Shown: positions 26,471 to 34,477 of the stretch, piece after piece
Numbering within the stretch: position 1 is the stretch's first letter
How the letters are laid out: the number at the start of each line of letters is the position of its first letter
Origin: an uncultured Rickettsiales bacterium
GTDB taxonomy: Bacteria; Pseudomonadota; Alphaproteobacteria; Rs-D84
Reading direction: 5' to 3'
Assembly (NCBI GenBank): GCA_900550565.1
Contig: URSG01000001.1
Coordinates: 1 to 64,000 of the forward strand
Length of the DNA: 64,000 nucleotides
Made by a program: the position numbers and the translations under genes
Notes under the pieces: generated by a model
Told to the model about the DNA's origin: nothing
The model's input: only the letters and a program-made list of their open reading frames with translations
Database searches by the model: none

Positions 26471-28741
26471 ATGAAAACGAAAAAATTTTTTATTGCAACA
26501 GTATGCGCGATTACCGCCGGCGGTGCCGATGCAGCAACCGTATCACGCATTGACGTCACAGGGGCGCGCCGTATGGACAGCGAGTCTATTCGCATTTTGT
26601 CTGATGTGAAAATCGGCGACACCGTGGGCGAGGCACGCACCAACGAAATCGCCAAGAAATTACAAGAAAGCGGATATTTTTCACGCATCAATGTTCGTAT
26701 GGCTGGCGATGTGCTGAAAATTGACGTGGCCGAGGCCCCAACCGTCAATATGGTCACCGTTGAAGGAAACGACGAAATATCCACTGATGATTTAAAGAAA
26801 GAAATTCGCCTGAAAGAACGCGCCTCGTATGACGAGTCTGTTATTGGCGCAGACACCCAGCGTATGCTGACCATATACCAGCGCAAGGGTTTTTTTGGCA
26901 CAAAAATAGAACCCAAGAAAATTGAACTGGACGACAATCGCGTGAACGTCGTCTATGAAATTACCGAAGGTCACCCGACATATATCACAAAGATTGAATT
27001 TGCCGGCAACAAACGTTTTCGTTCCAGTGTATTGCGCGGTGCAATTCTGTCGCGCGAACACGCCTGGTGGCGTTTTATGACACAGTTTGACGTCTTTGAC
27101 GAAGACCGCATCCAATACGACCAACAGTTGTTGCGTCAATATTATCTGCGCAATGGTTATGCCGACGTCCAGATAACGGACACAACGGGGGTATTTACAC
27201 CTGACCGGCAATACTATTCTGTGAAATTCACGATTGACGAAGGGAAAAAATATAAATTCGGCAAACTGACAGTTGACAACCCGTTTGACGATGTCCCTGA
27301 CAGTGAACTGATGGACGCGATGAAAATGTCGCGTGGCGATACATATAATATTGACGAAGTGGACGAAACAATTTCTGCCCTGCGTGGGGTTGTTGCCGAT
27401 CACGGTTATGCGTTTATCAATGTTGACCCAATTCCGACAAAGAACAATGAAACCCGAACCATTGATATGGTGTTCAAAATTCAAAAGACCAATCGTGTTT
27501 ATTTGAATTCTATCAATATCTTGGGCAACGTGCGCACATTTGACACCGTTATTCAACAGTTGATTCCGATGCGCCCCGGCGACCCGTTTTCATTACAGAC
27601 CATTGAACAAGGACGCCAGAATTTGATGCGCACCCGTTATTTCAAAGACGTCCAGATGGTGCCAACCCGTGTTGCAGATGCCAATATGATGAATTTGGAC
27701 ATCAAGGTAGAAGAACAACCAACCGGCGAACTGTCTGGGGGATTTGGCTGGTCAAACATAAACGGATTTATGGTTGACGCCGGAATTACCGAAAATAACT
27801 TTATGGGACGTGGTCAGACGGTGCAACTGCGCGGTTCTATTGCCCAGTACCAGAAACAGGCCCTGTTCAGTTTCACAGAACCGTATTTGTTCGGTCGTGC
27901 GTTATCAGGCGGATTTGACGTATCATACACAATGTATAACTATTCATCATTGGGTGGTTTCGGATACGACCGTGATTCATTGACACTGGCGACGCGTATG
28001 GGTTGGCGTTTAACCGACCATTGGACCCAGACGGTGCGTCTGTCTGCGTCATTTGACCAAAACTATGACCTGCAAATGGGCAGCAAGTGGCGCAACTCTG
28101 ACCTGTACACGTTGGGGACATATTTGAAATATTATAATCTGGATACCAATTTCCAACAGAACACGCACACCGGTGTTGTGGCAAACCTGGGGTTGGCATA
28201 TACCGGATTTGGTGGCACAGAAACATTTATGCGATACAGTGCGGACATAACCGGTATGATAAAGTTCTTGGACGACCGGTGGCAATTACGTTCATCACTG
28301 GATTTTGGTTATATCCAGCCATTGGACGACGATTACGTGTCCCGTGTTTATCGTTATTTCTTGGGTGGTGAATCACTGCGTGGGTTTGACATTGCCGGCA
28401 TCGGCAGCCGCAACTGGTATTACCAGTCATACTCGCTGGGCGGTATGTGGAAAATCAACGGTTCAACCCAAATGAATTTCCCGATATTTATCCCAGATGA
28501 ATACCAGGTCAAGGGATTTGTATTTGCCGACTATGGTATTCTGGGCAAACCGCCACGTGATGAATACACGTATCTGGGGCGTGACAACTTTATTGACAGC
28601 GACCTGCGCACATCGGTTGGTTTTGGTATTTATTGGAATACGCCGATGGGCCCGATGAATTTCAGTTGGGGCTGGCCGTTAAAGTTGAACAAGTATGACC
28701 AAGAACAACGTTTCTTGCTGTCATTTGAAACCCAGTTCTGA
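26471..28741 (+). CDS. bamA: Outer-membrane protein assembly factor BamA
   Basis: A 756-residue Omp85 protein. The signal peptide is MKTKKFFIATVCAITAGG with cleavage after ADA. Five POTRA domains cover about residues 24-420 and a 16-strand barrel follows to the end. The barrel carries the lid-loop motif VRGF in the variant form LRGFDIAG and finishes on an aromatic terminal strand (SFETQF). BamA is the central channel of the BAM complex that inserts barrels such as the two outer-membrane proteins at 47-48 kb. It is the last gene of the block and has a strong terminator. Confidence 0.97.
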   Translation: MKTKKFFIATVCAITAGGADAATVSRIDVTGARRMDSESIRILSDVKIGDTVGEARTNEIAKKLQESGYFSRINVRMAGDVLKIDVAEAPTVNMVTVEGNDEISTDDLKKEIRLKERASYDESVIGADTQRMLTIYQRKGFFGTKIEPKKIELDDNRVNVVYEITEGHPTYITKIEFAGNKRFRSSVLRGAILSREHAWWRFMTQFDVFDEDRIQYDQQLLRQYYLRNGYADVQITDTTGVFTPDRQYYSVKFTIDEGKKYKFGKLTVDNPFDDVPDSELMDAMKMSRGDTYNIDEVDETISALRGVVADHGYAFINVDPIPTKNNETRTIDMVFKIQKTNRVYLNSINILGNVRTFDTVIQQLIPMRPGDPFSLQTIEQGRQNLMRTRYFKDVQMVPTRVADANMMNLDIKVEEQPTGELSGGFGWSNINGFMVDAGITENNFMGRGQTVQLRGSIAQYQKQALFSFTEPYLFGRALSGGFDVSYTMYNYSSLGGFGYDRDSLTLATRMGWRLTDHWTQTVRLSASFDQNYDLQMGSKWRNSDLYTLGTYLKYYNLDTNFQQNTHTGVVANLGLAYTGFGGTETFMRYSADITGMIKFLDDRWQLRSSLDFGYIQPLDDDYVSRVYRYFLGGESLRGFDIAGIGSRNWYYQSYSLGGMWKINGSTQMNFPIFIPDEYQVKGFVFADYGILGKPPRDEYTYLGRDNFIDSDLRTSVGFGIYWNTPMGPMNFSWGWPLKLNKYDQEQRFLLSFETQF

Positions 28742-28743
28742 TA

Positions 28744-28767
28744 AAAATGCCCCGTCGGGGCATTTTT
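28744..28767 (+). terminator. bamA terminator
   Basis: AAAATGCCCC, loop GT, CGGGGCATTTT. The hairpin nearly overlaps the stop codon. The next 90 bases to the convergent gene hold nothing recognisable. Confidence 0.85.
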
Positions 28768-28858
28768 ATTTTCATTTTGTATAGTATATCAATTTGGTTA
28801 TTTGTGGAATCACAGAATCAGGAAAGAAACGCGATAATCCGGCCGTGGGAAACGCGCC

Positions 28859-29650
28859 CTAGAACGCATACGGTTTGGCCTGGAAATAATCACGTGCCTG
28901 TTTTACATTTTTTGCCGCGTCTGCTGCATTGCGGCCGTTATCCACCAAATCCAGCGACCCATAATACGCCGTCATCATCGGGTCATAGGCATTTGTGCTG
29001 GAAATCCATTTATCTGTGCCAGAATTTGGCGCACCATACTTGTCCAAGACATTTTGCCAGAACACCAATATTTTCTTTTGACGCTGGTTTTCAAATTTTT
29101 CGGCTGCGCCCTCTAACTCGTTCACGTCATTATTATACACAACGCGCCACACGACATTATCGGTTGCATTGCTGGTAAAATACACGGTTATCGTTTCGCC
29201 GGTATTTTCACGCACCAGGTGCAATTCAGACGCATACATCAGTCCACGATTGCGCGCCAGACTGTTGATACACTTGGTCAATTCGGCCGGGACAACAGTG
29301 CCATTTTGACGACACTCGTAATCCAAATTGTATTTCCAATCCTGGGCGATTGAATAGATTATGCTGTTTTCTTTGCGTGGCGCATACAGGCCACGTGTCT
29401 TGAAAAACAATGTCTGGACGTCATCAAACGACATTCCCAACATAATACCCGCAATGTCAAACCCAGATACCGCGGCCGACGACGCGCCAACATTCAGCGC
29501 AACAGACGATAAATTGATGTCATCGGTCCCTGCGTCTGTGACAATAAAGTTTTCAAAATCCATTGGGTCCACATCGCCGTTTGCGTCAACCGCAAACGCC
29601 ATCGCTGGCGCAACACACAAAATCATAAAGAAAGCAAATATACGTTTCAT
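28859..29650 (-). CDS. Secreted protein of unknown function in VirB-type cluster
   Basis: A 263-residue protein with signal peptide MKRIFAFFMILCVAPAMAFA. The mature part starts acidic, then carries GFDIAGIMLGMSFDDVQTLF, a pattern common in periplasmic proteins with a short helix-turn. A Cys pair (YECRQ, TKCINS) could form a disulfide. I do not recognise the family. It follows the two VirB8-like genes with a gap of 17 bases, so it probably belongs to their transcript and works in the periplasm with them. A pilus-associated or VirB5-like role is conceivable but unsupported. Confidence 0.6.
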   Translation of the reverse strand: MKRIFAFFMILCVAPAMAFAVDANGDVDPMDFENFIVTDAGTDDINLSSVALNVGASSAAVSGFDIAGIMLGMSFDDVQTLFFKTRGLYAPRKENSIIYSIAQDWKYNLDYECRQNGTVVPAELTKCINSLARNRGLMYASELHLVRENTGETITVYFTSNATDNVVWRVVYNNDVNELEGAAEKFENQRQKKILVFWQNVLDKYGAPNSGTDKWISSTNAYDPMMTAYYGSLDLVDNGRNAADAAKNVKQARDYFQAKPYAF

Positions 29651-29667
29651 AAATTACCCCAATGCGA

Positions 29668-30309
29668 TTATTTTAACACAACCTCTTCTACGCGAAATTT
29701 GAACAGTCCTGCGGGGTCAGCGCCACCCGACAAACGACGACGCACCCCATATTTTATCACAGATTCACGAATCCCAGGTTCATACGAAACCCTTAGGAAC
29801 ATTGTTCCCTTGGTCACAACCGGCCCAGTTGCCAGATTATTTGGTGTTTGCCACGTCCGCAATTCATAATCTGCACGCCAATAGTCGCCGTTGCCAGGGC
29901 GCGTAATATCACCAACAACGTTCACCGTGCGCATCATACCCTTGGTCGCCATATTTTGAATTTCTGGCGCAATGCTAGATTTCCAATAACTAAATACATT
30001 TTTAGACGATGTGTTGGCCAGCATACCGTTTGCCGCACTGTGCGTCTGGACATATTCGCCGTCGGGCAAAACACTGAAATATTCAGAAACATAATGCGAA
30101 ATCAGCATATTTATCATACGCGTGTCGCCCAATTCAGACGCCGTTTCTAATTCGCCCGGCCGGTCAGTTGACAGATTGTTCGGCCGAAAGAAATATGTAT
30201 CAACCTCGCGACGTTCCCCGGCATCATATATTGCCCCAGTCAAAAATATTGCGCCAAATACCAGCACAAGTAATAATACCCCGGTAAAAAACATCAATAT
30301 CTTTTTCAT
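29668..30309 (-). CDS. Second VirB8-like bitopic membrane protein
   Basis: A 213-residue protein with one N-terminal transmembrane helix (residues about 4-27) and a periplasmic domain of VirB8/NTF2-like size. It ends with a strand-rich segment (YWRADYELRTWQ, TMFLRVSYEPG). It directly overlaps the end of the preceding VirB8-like gene at its ATG. Sequence identity to that neighbour is low by eye, but topology and domain length match. In rickettsial-type systems VirB8 is often duplicated. An alternative is another inner-membrane T4SS subunit of similar shape. Confidence 0.5.
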   Translation of the reverse strand: MKKILMFFTGVLLLVLVFGAIFLTGAIYDAGERREVDTYFFRPNNLSTDRPGELETASELGDTRMINMLISHYVSEYFSVLPDGEYVQTHSAANGMLANTSSKNVFSYWKSSIAPEIQNMATKGMMRTVNVVGDITRPGNGDYWRADYELRTWQTPNNLATGPVVTKGTMFLRVSYEPGIRESVIKYGVRRRLSGGADPAGLFKFRVEEVVLK

Positions 30310-31004
30310 CAGTTCAATCTGTATGCGTTAAAATCCGTTATATAATATCCCAATGTGCGTGGATATGATTTTGTATCACGCCCGACGCGCATAAATGCGA
30401 TAATCTGCATAGATGGTGTGACATTCCCAGAAATCGTCGCGCGCACACGCCACATTCCGCCACCGTCACCAACGCCGCCAACCGGTTCAATTCGCAATGA
30501 CGATGTATCCAGCACCAAACGTCCCGACGCCGCGGCAATATCCTGCCAGGTGGGGACAACCTTGTATATAAATTTATTAAACACCTCGTCGCTGGTGGCA
30601 CAACATATCGCATACGTTTTATCTGTGTATGCCGTCGCATTATCAGAAGCACAATCCTGTTCGCGGTCACAGGTTTTCCACAATGCCTGGTTTTCAGCAT
30701 CATCACCAACCGTGAACCAATCACGTGTGAAATTCGCAACCAATGATTCCTGCATTGTTCGTGCCACAGTGTATTTCACCCTGCCGTGGGCGTGTTCAAC
30801 CGTCGTCCAGGTTCCCGTCACGTTATCAACTGATATAATAAACGGTTCAACCGTCGCACTGCGCGTTGTCCATATCAGCAATCCGCACACGCATATAATC
30901 AGAAAAAACAGCAACGACACCAAAATAGACGCAGCACGGGAAACAGCAATGCGTTTTCCCGCTGGAAATGCCGGTGTATCAAAATTATTTGGATAATCCA
31001 ACAA
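30309..31004 (-). CDS. VirB8-like type IV secretion inner-membrane subunit
   Basis: A 231-residue protein. After about 25 cytoplasmic residues comes one transmembrane helix (SILVSLLFFLIICVCGLLIW). A periplasmic domain follows with the VirB8 pattern: VEPFIISVDNVTG right after the membrane, a long helical part, and a terminal strand region (WRVRATISGN, GYYITDFNAYRLN). VirB8 nucleates assembly of the VirB inner-membrane platform. Two extra Cys pairs are present. The likely start is TTG 31004 behind a G-rich site. It sits between a VirB7-sized lipoprotein and the second VirB8-like gene. Confidence 0.65.
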   Translation of the reverse strand: MLDYPNNFDTPAFPAGKRIAVSRAASILVSLLFFLIICVCGLLIWTTRSATVEPFIISVDNVTGTWTTVEHAHGRVKYTVARTMQESLVANFTRDWFTVGDDAENQALWKTCDREQDCASDNATAYTDKTYAICCATSDEVFNKFIYKVVPTWQDIAAASGRLVLDTSSLRIEPVGGVGDGGGMWRVRATISGNVTPSMQIIAFMRVGRDTKSYPRTLGYYITDFNAYRLN

Positions 31005-31034
31005 AATCCCCCCACATAAATTTATCGGTGGATT

Positions 31035-31181
31035 TTATGCCTGGAATACCATAATACAGGCGCACGGACTCAGTTTCAATTCGTTGTTGTCATAACCGAC
31101 ACCCACAGGTTCGCGGTCATATACCTGGCCACAGCCAGCCAACGCCAACGCAACAAAGAACGCCAGAAATACTTTCTTCAT
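31035..31181 (-). CDS. Small lipoprotein, VirB7-like by position
   Basis: A 48-residue protein: MKKVFLAFFVALALAGCG provides a signal peptide and lipobox (LAGC), followed by 30 residues with a later Cys-Ala-Cys. Size, lipobox and placement 30 bases upstream of a virB8-like gene match VirB7, the small outer-membrane lipoprotein that stabilises VirB9. No sequence-level VirB7 signature can be claimed at this length. The ATG follows a GGGG-type site. Confidence 0.6.
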   Translation of the reverse strand: MKKVFLAFFVALALAGCGQVYDREPVGVGYDNNELKLSPCACIMVFQA

Positions 31182-31313
31182 GATTTTTCCCCTCTTTGCT
31201 TTCAATTCTTGGTTAAATTATAAGAAAATTCACGCGCCCCGGTCAAGGATAAAAACACATATTTACCGGCACTGGCGACCAGATTTTTATTTATAGCCTT
31301 TGTTTGACAAGAT

Positions 31314-31322
31314 TGCTATAAT
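31314..31322 (+). promoter_or_regulatory. Extended -10 promoter of yraN (leaderless configuration)
   Basis: TGC followed by perfect TATAAT (31317-31322), an extended -10. No good -35 lies at 17 bases. The box ends 7 bases before ATG 31330, implying a leaderless mRNA. A TTGACA at 31304 is too close to serve this box. Confidence 0.5.
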
Positions 31323-31329
31323 TACTGGT

Positions 31330-31671
31330 ATGAATTCTTATGAATCTGGGTTATTTGCTGAATTCTTGGCGCGTATGTATTTGCGTCTGCACGGGTATCG
31401 GATTTTGCAATCGCGATATATTACTGGGCGCAACACAGGACGTGCTGAAATTGACATCATCGCGCGCCAGAAAAATACTATCGTTTTCATAGAGGTAAAG
31501 CGTCGTCCAACCATCGCCGCCGGCTGGGCCGCAATTACGCATAAACAAAGCGCGCGCCTGCGTCGCAGTGCAGAAACATTTTTGACGCAAAAATATCCCG
31601 GATTTGACGCGCGTTTTGATGTGATAATCGTGTGTGGCCTGCGCGTTGTCCACGCACGCGCGGCAATATAA
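31330..31671 (+). CDS. yraN: YraN family (UPF0102) nuclease-fold protein
   Basis: A 113-residue protein with the UPF0102 pattern: G-x-x-AE-x-xA near the N-terminus (SGLFAEFLARMYL), AEIDIIARQKNTIVFIEVKRR (the Asp and Glu-x-Lys of a PD-(D/E)xK-like core) and the Arg-rich helix KQSARLRRSAETFL. It resembles Holliday-junction resolvase folds, though activity is uncertain for the family. ATG 31330 is chosen on homology and the adjacent -10 box; a TTG 30 bases earlier would start inside the promoter. Confidence 0.85.
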   Translation: MNSYESGLFAEFLARMYLRLHGYRILQSRYITGRNTGRAEIDIIARQKNTIVFIEVKRRPTIAAGWAAITHKQSARLRRSAETFLTQKYPGFDARFDVIIVCGLRVVHARAAI

Positions 31672-31675
31672 ATAC

Positions 31676-31704
31676 TTGCATTTAGGAATCACTTCTTGTA
31701 TAAT
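31676..31704 (+). promoter_or_regulatory. Promoter of small lipoprotein gene
   Basis: TTGCAT (31676-31681), 17-base spacer, TATAAT (31699-31704). A leader with AAAGGAG precedes ATG 31736. Confidence 0.75.
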
Positions 31705-31735
31705 TTACCCAGACTTTTGGACAAAAGGAGAAAAT

Positions 31736-31888
31736 ATGAAAAAAGTTATGTTGGCATTGTTTGCCGTTATGACATTGGCCGCCTGCACAGGTTCTTATAA
31801 ATCTGGCAACTGCGAATACGATTTCTTGCTGCACAAAGATATTTCTATCTCTAAATTGATTGGCAATGCAACAGGTGGTTGCAAATAA
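31736..31888 (+). CDS. Small lipoprotein
   Basis: A 50-residue protein with a clear signal and lipobox (MKKVMLALFAVMTLAAC). A 34-residue tail contains two further Cys residues (GNCEYD and a terminal GGCK) that could form a disulfide. The function is unknown. It has a strong promoter, a perfect AAAGGAG site and its own terminator, suggesting an abundant product. It is the last host-type gene before the phage-derived cluster. Confidence 0.75.
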   Translation: MKKVMLALFAVMTLAACTGSYKSGNCEYDFLLHKDISISKLIGNATGGCK

Positions 31889-31894
31889 TAATCA

Positions 31895-31920
31895 AAACGG
31901 GGCGTCTGCCCCGTTTTTTA
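31895..31920 (+). terminator. Terminator after the small lipoprotein
   Basis: AAACGGGGC, loop GTCT, GCCCCGTTT and T-tail. It also caps the left end of the minus-strand phage-like cluster. Confidence 0.9.
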
Positions 31921-32178
31921 TTTTATAACGGCGGTTTTAATCAGTGACACGTCATCGCGAATTGTATCCAGTTTTATCTGTAATTGACCGATGCCTGTTT
32001 CCAATATCGTCGTCCGATTTTCCAACGTGGTAATACGCGTGTCTGCGCGTTGAATATCCGCCAATGATGAATCCTGGCGCGCGACCCAATAAATCAGACC
32101 GCCGATAAACGCGATTAAAAACCAACTGTCGCGCAGGGTTGCGATTATACCGCCCAGTCCGTTTGATTCCTGTTTCAT
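31918..32178 (-). CDS. Small membrane coiled-coil protein (spanin- or XhlA-like)
   Basis: An 86-residue protein: one transmembrane helix (residues about 17-34, WFLIAFIGGLIYW), then a heptad-patterned coiled coil to the C-terminus (TLENRTTILETGIGQLQ). Phage clusters often carry such proteins as inner-membrane spanins or lysis accessories, and the N-terminal anchor with periplasmic coil would suit that. It overlaps the next gene upstream by 4 bases and is the last gene of the phage-like unit. The function is inferred from topology only. Confidence 0.5.
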   Translation of the reverse strand: MKQESNGLGGIIATLRDSWFLIAFIGGLIYWVARQDSSLADIQRADTRITTLENRTTILETGIGQLQIKLDTIRDDVSLIKTAVIK

Positions 32179-32369
32179 TTTCGCCCCCGTGATATCATAT
32201 TTTCAATCAAATGCACCAATGCGCGCTGGGATTCCAGACTGCGTAATTCTGCGTCTGTGGCATTTGGCCCCAAAACACGTTCAATCGTCATTTTTCGCAG
32301 ATGCTGTAATACCGCCGCACCGGCGGCGGTTGAAAACGCACGTGCATAATTTTGTTCTGTTTCGTTCAT
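32175..32369 (-). CDS. Bbp19-like small phage protein
   Basis: A 64-residue helical protein. The pattern of a conserved N-terminal helix, MTIERVLGPNATDAEL and then GQRALV-like SQRALVHLIENMI resembles the Bbp19-type domain found beside portal genes in podoviruses of the BPP-1 group. ATG 32369 follows GGGGAAA; a second in-frame ATG at 32381 almost touches the portal stop. Role in the virion is unknown. Confidence 0.55.
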   Translation of the reverse strand: MNETEQNYARAFSTAAGAAVLQHLRKMTIERVLGPNATDAELRSLESQRALVHLIENMISRGRK

Positions 32370-32383
32370 AGTTTTCCCCATTG

Positions 32384-33607
32384 TTAAATCAAGTTTTCAG
32401 ACACCGCCATTTGTGCGATTGGCGCAATGTATTTCAGTTCTGCGTCACTGTTCAGCGCGATTGGCGCAATCACCCCACGGCGCGATAAAATCTGTAATCC
32501 GCGGTCGGTCAACGGCCGAATAAATTCGTGCAGCAATCGCCCGTATGTCGCGCCCAGAATTCGCATCATATCCGAATTGCGCGCCATAATTTCGGTCGCG
32601 GTCATTTCTTTTTCAGACAGCAATCCCAATCGGTCGGCCAACAACGCGTGGCGAATCCGTTCGCGCAGGTCTTTTAATATTATTTGCGACACATCAAAAT
32701 CTGCACCCGACGACAGCGGTGTCAGCCCTGATGACCCAACGGCCTTGGGGATAATTGCGCCCGGCGTCAGGTTTATATTGTTCAGATTTATGACGCCATC
32801 ATCGTCGGCCTGCCATATCCCAGACACGGCAATCGTTGCGTTTTTCAGCACCAGTTCAACAACCTTGTTCGCGGTTTTAATATCTGGCAATGCGCGCAAG
32901 ACCGGCCCACGACCGTATTGTTCACCGCTTAAAACACTCCACCGGAAAATGATGTATGGATTGGTTTCAAATGTGCCACGCGCAACGATATTGTTTTCCA
33001 GATTTCCCCCAACGTCCAACCACGCGGTGAATTCTGTGCCAACCAAACTCTGGACCAGGCGCAACGGCGTTGCCGGGTCGTGCTTGATTTGGTCAGCAAC
33101 ATCGGCCGGTGGCGTCCAAGTTGGATATTTTTCCAGCACTTCGTGCGCCGGCATTGTCGCTGTGTGAAATACTGCGCCTGGCAAAATCGCAATATCGCGC
33201 ATAGGCACGGCCGTGAACGAAAACGCCGACGACGCGCCGATTGGTGTTTCTGCCATAAACAGACACGCCGTCCCCAGAATCACCAAATCCAGATAGCATT
33301 GATGAATGGTGGTATAAAAATTTGAATCGTTCAGGTTCGCACGCAACGCCGCCGTCGCTACATCTGCGTCGGGGGACGCGTCGCTTTCCGGGACCAGTGA
33401 TATCCACAGCGATTCTGGTGGCGTCATCAGCGAATATATTGACGCCGCCAGGTTGTCCACCGCGTCTGCCGCGGTTGCGTCAAACAGTGTTGCGGCATCT
33501 GCGTCGTCGGTCGGCATAGTATATCGCATTGCCGCGTCCCAGCGATTTAACCACGGCGCACGCGCGTCCAGTGCACGCCGATACATTTTTTCTAAATCAT
33601 TTTGCAT
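32384..33607 (-). CDS. Head-to-tail connector (portal) protein, podovirus type
   Basis: A 407-residue protein with the T7 gp8-like connector start: YRRALDARAPWLNRWDAAMRYTMP, then NLAASIYSLMTPPESLWISL. The middle has FRWSVLSGEQYGRGPVLRALPDIKTAN, a very conserved connector stretch, and the end TATEIMARNSDMMRILGATYGRL matches as well. It would form the dodecameric ring at the DNA entry vertex. It is shorter than T7 gp8 (about 535), mainly at the C-terminus. It is 23 bases downstream of the terminase nuclease half. Confidence 0.85.
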   Translation of the reverse strand: MQNDLEKMYRRALDARAPWLNRWDAAMRYTMPTDDADAATLFDATAADAVDNLAASIYSLMTPPESLWISLVPESDASPDADVATAALRANLNDSNFYTTIHQCYLDLVILGTACLFMAETPIGASSAFSFTAVPMRDIAILPGAVFHTATMPAHEVLEKYPTWTPPADVADQIKHDPATPLRLVQSLVGTEFTAWLDVGGNLENNIVARGTFETNPYIIFRWSVLSGEQYGRGPVLRALPDIKTANKVVELVLKNATIAVSGIWQADDDGVINLNNINLTPGAIIPKAVGSSGLTPLSSGADFDVSQIILKDLRERIRHALLADRLGLLSEKEMTATEIMARNSDMMRILGATYGRLLHEFIRPLTDRGLQILSRRGVIAPIALNSDAELKYIAPIAQMAVSENLI

Positions 33608-33630
33608 ATTTTCTCCCTAGGTTTCGTTGG

Positions 33631-34419
33631 TTAAAGGTTAAAATCTGTATTTGCCGCGTATGTGCGGACGCTGCGCCCCGTGGGGCGAATTGGTGTTGGC
33701 GCAATACTGATTGCACCTGCAACTGCGTCCAGGCCGTCGTCGTGTCCGGCACTGCCGATTGGCGACCAGCCCAACATTTCTGCAACAAATGGTGTTTGGG
33801 TTATTCTGTGGTGCGCATACATACGCCCCGCCCCCAGAAATGGTTCTATTGCGTCCAAGATTCGGTCAACCTTGGGCCGATTATTGGTAATACGCATAAT
33901 TGTAATTGGCGCGCCGACGCGACTGGCCGCGTCACGCATTATTTCAGGCAACGCATTTCCGATTCCGTTTGTTTCAATCGTTATGCGACGCATATTGTGA
34001 CGCGCCATAAATTCCAGCACACAATCGCACTGGCGTGCCAATGGGTGCGTGTCGTTGTCTGATACCGTCATATATAAAATATCGTGGACAAACACACACC
34101 GCGACGCGTCATCACGATACAGAACAACGCACACACTGCCGTCGCGACCGCGGCGTCCCGTTGACGGGTCCCAATACACCGCCGCGCCTGTGATTTTATG
34201 TTCGCCTATTTGCCCACTGCGCGCGTCAAATTCTGCGTCATATAATTGTACACCCCCTGGGTCCAGTCGCGCGCGTTCTGTGGAAACAGGTTCCAGCATC
34301 ATTTGCGACGCAAAGTGCCGATTTCCAACCGCATTGCGCAAATCATCAATACGTGACGGCGAAAATAATTCCGGCCACGCAGACGCACCTGTGTCGTCAA
34401 CAATCGGAATTTTCAGCAT
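33631..34419 (-). CDS. Terminase large subunit, nuclease half
   Basis: 262 residues corresponding to the C-terminal RNase H-like nuclease of a large terminase. It begins MLKIPIVDDTGASAWPELFS, the linker just after the ATPase domain. The metal-binding acidic residues are present: AVYWDPSTGRRGRDGS (first Asp), TIETNGIGN (Glu) and GHDDGLDAVAGA (last Asp). In-frame phage-like sequence extends a few codons upstream (PFLHGYK), so the break lies near 34435-34440. The ATPase half is at 37819-38445, 3.4 kb away, on the same strand. All catalytic residues seem intact, so a split enzyme working in trans is possible; simple inactivation is the alternative. Confidence 0.85.
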   Translation of the reverse strand: MLKIPIVDDTGASAWPELFSPSRIDDLRNAVGNRHFASQMMLEPVSTERARLDPGGVQLYDAEFDARSGQIGEHKITGAAVYWDPSTGRRGRDGSVCVVLYRDDASRCVFVHDILYMTVSDNDTHPLARQCDCVLEFMARHNMRRITIETNGIGNALPEIMRDAASRVGAPITIMRITNNRPKVDRILDAIEPFLGAGRMYAHHRITQTPFVAEMLGWSPIGSAGHDDGLDAVAGAISIAPTPIRPTGRSVRTYAANTDFNL

Positions 34420-34442
34420 TTTATATCCATGCAAAAAAGGCG

Positions 34443-34470
34443 TTGAAAACGTAATTTTTTTAGATACTAT
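34443..34470 (+). promoter_or_regulatory. dnaB promoter (leaderless configuration)
   Basis: TTGAAA (34443-34448), 16-base spacer, TACTAT (34465-34470), then 7 bases to ATG 34478. It sits exactly at the edge of the terminase nuclease half. Confidence 0.5.
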
Positions 34471-34477
34471 ATTGGAC

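Noticed and set aside
34049..34477. A longer dnaB start upstream
   Set aside because: The extra 143 residues have no helicase similarity and run antisense through the terminase nuclease gene; DnaB similarity begins at ATG 34478.
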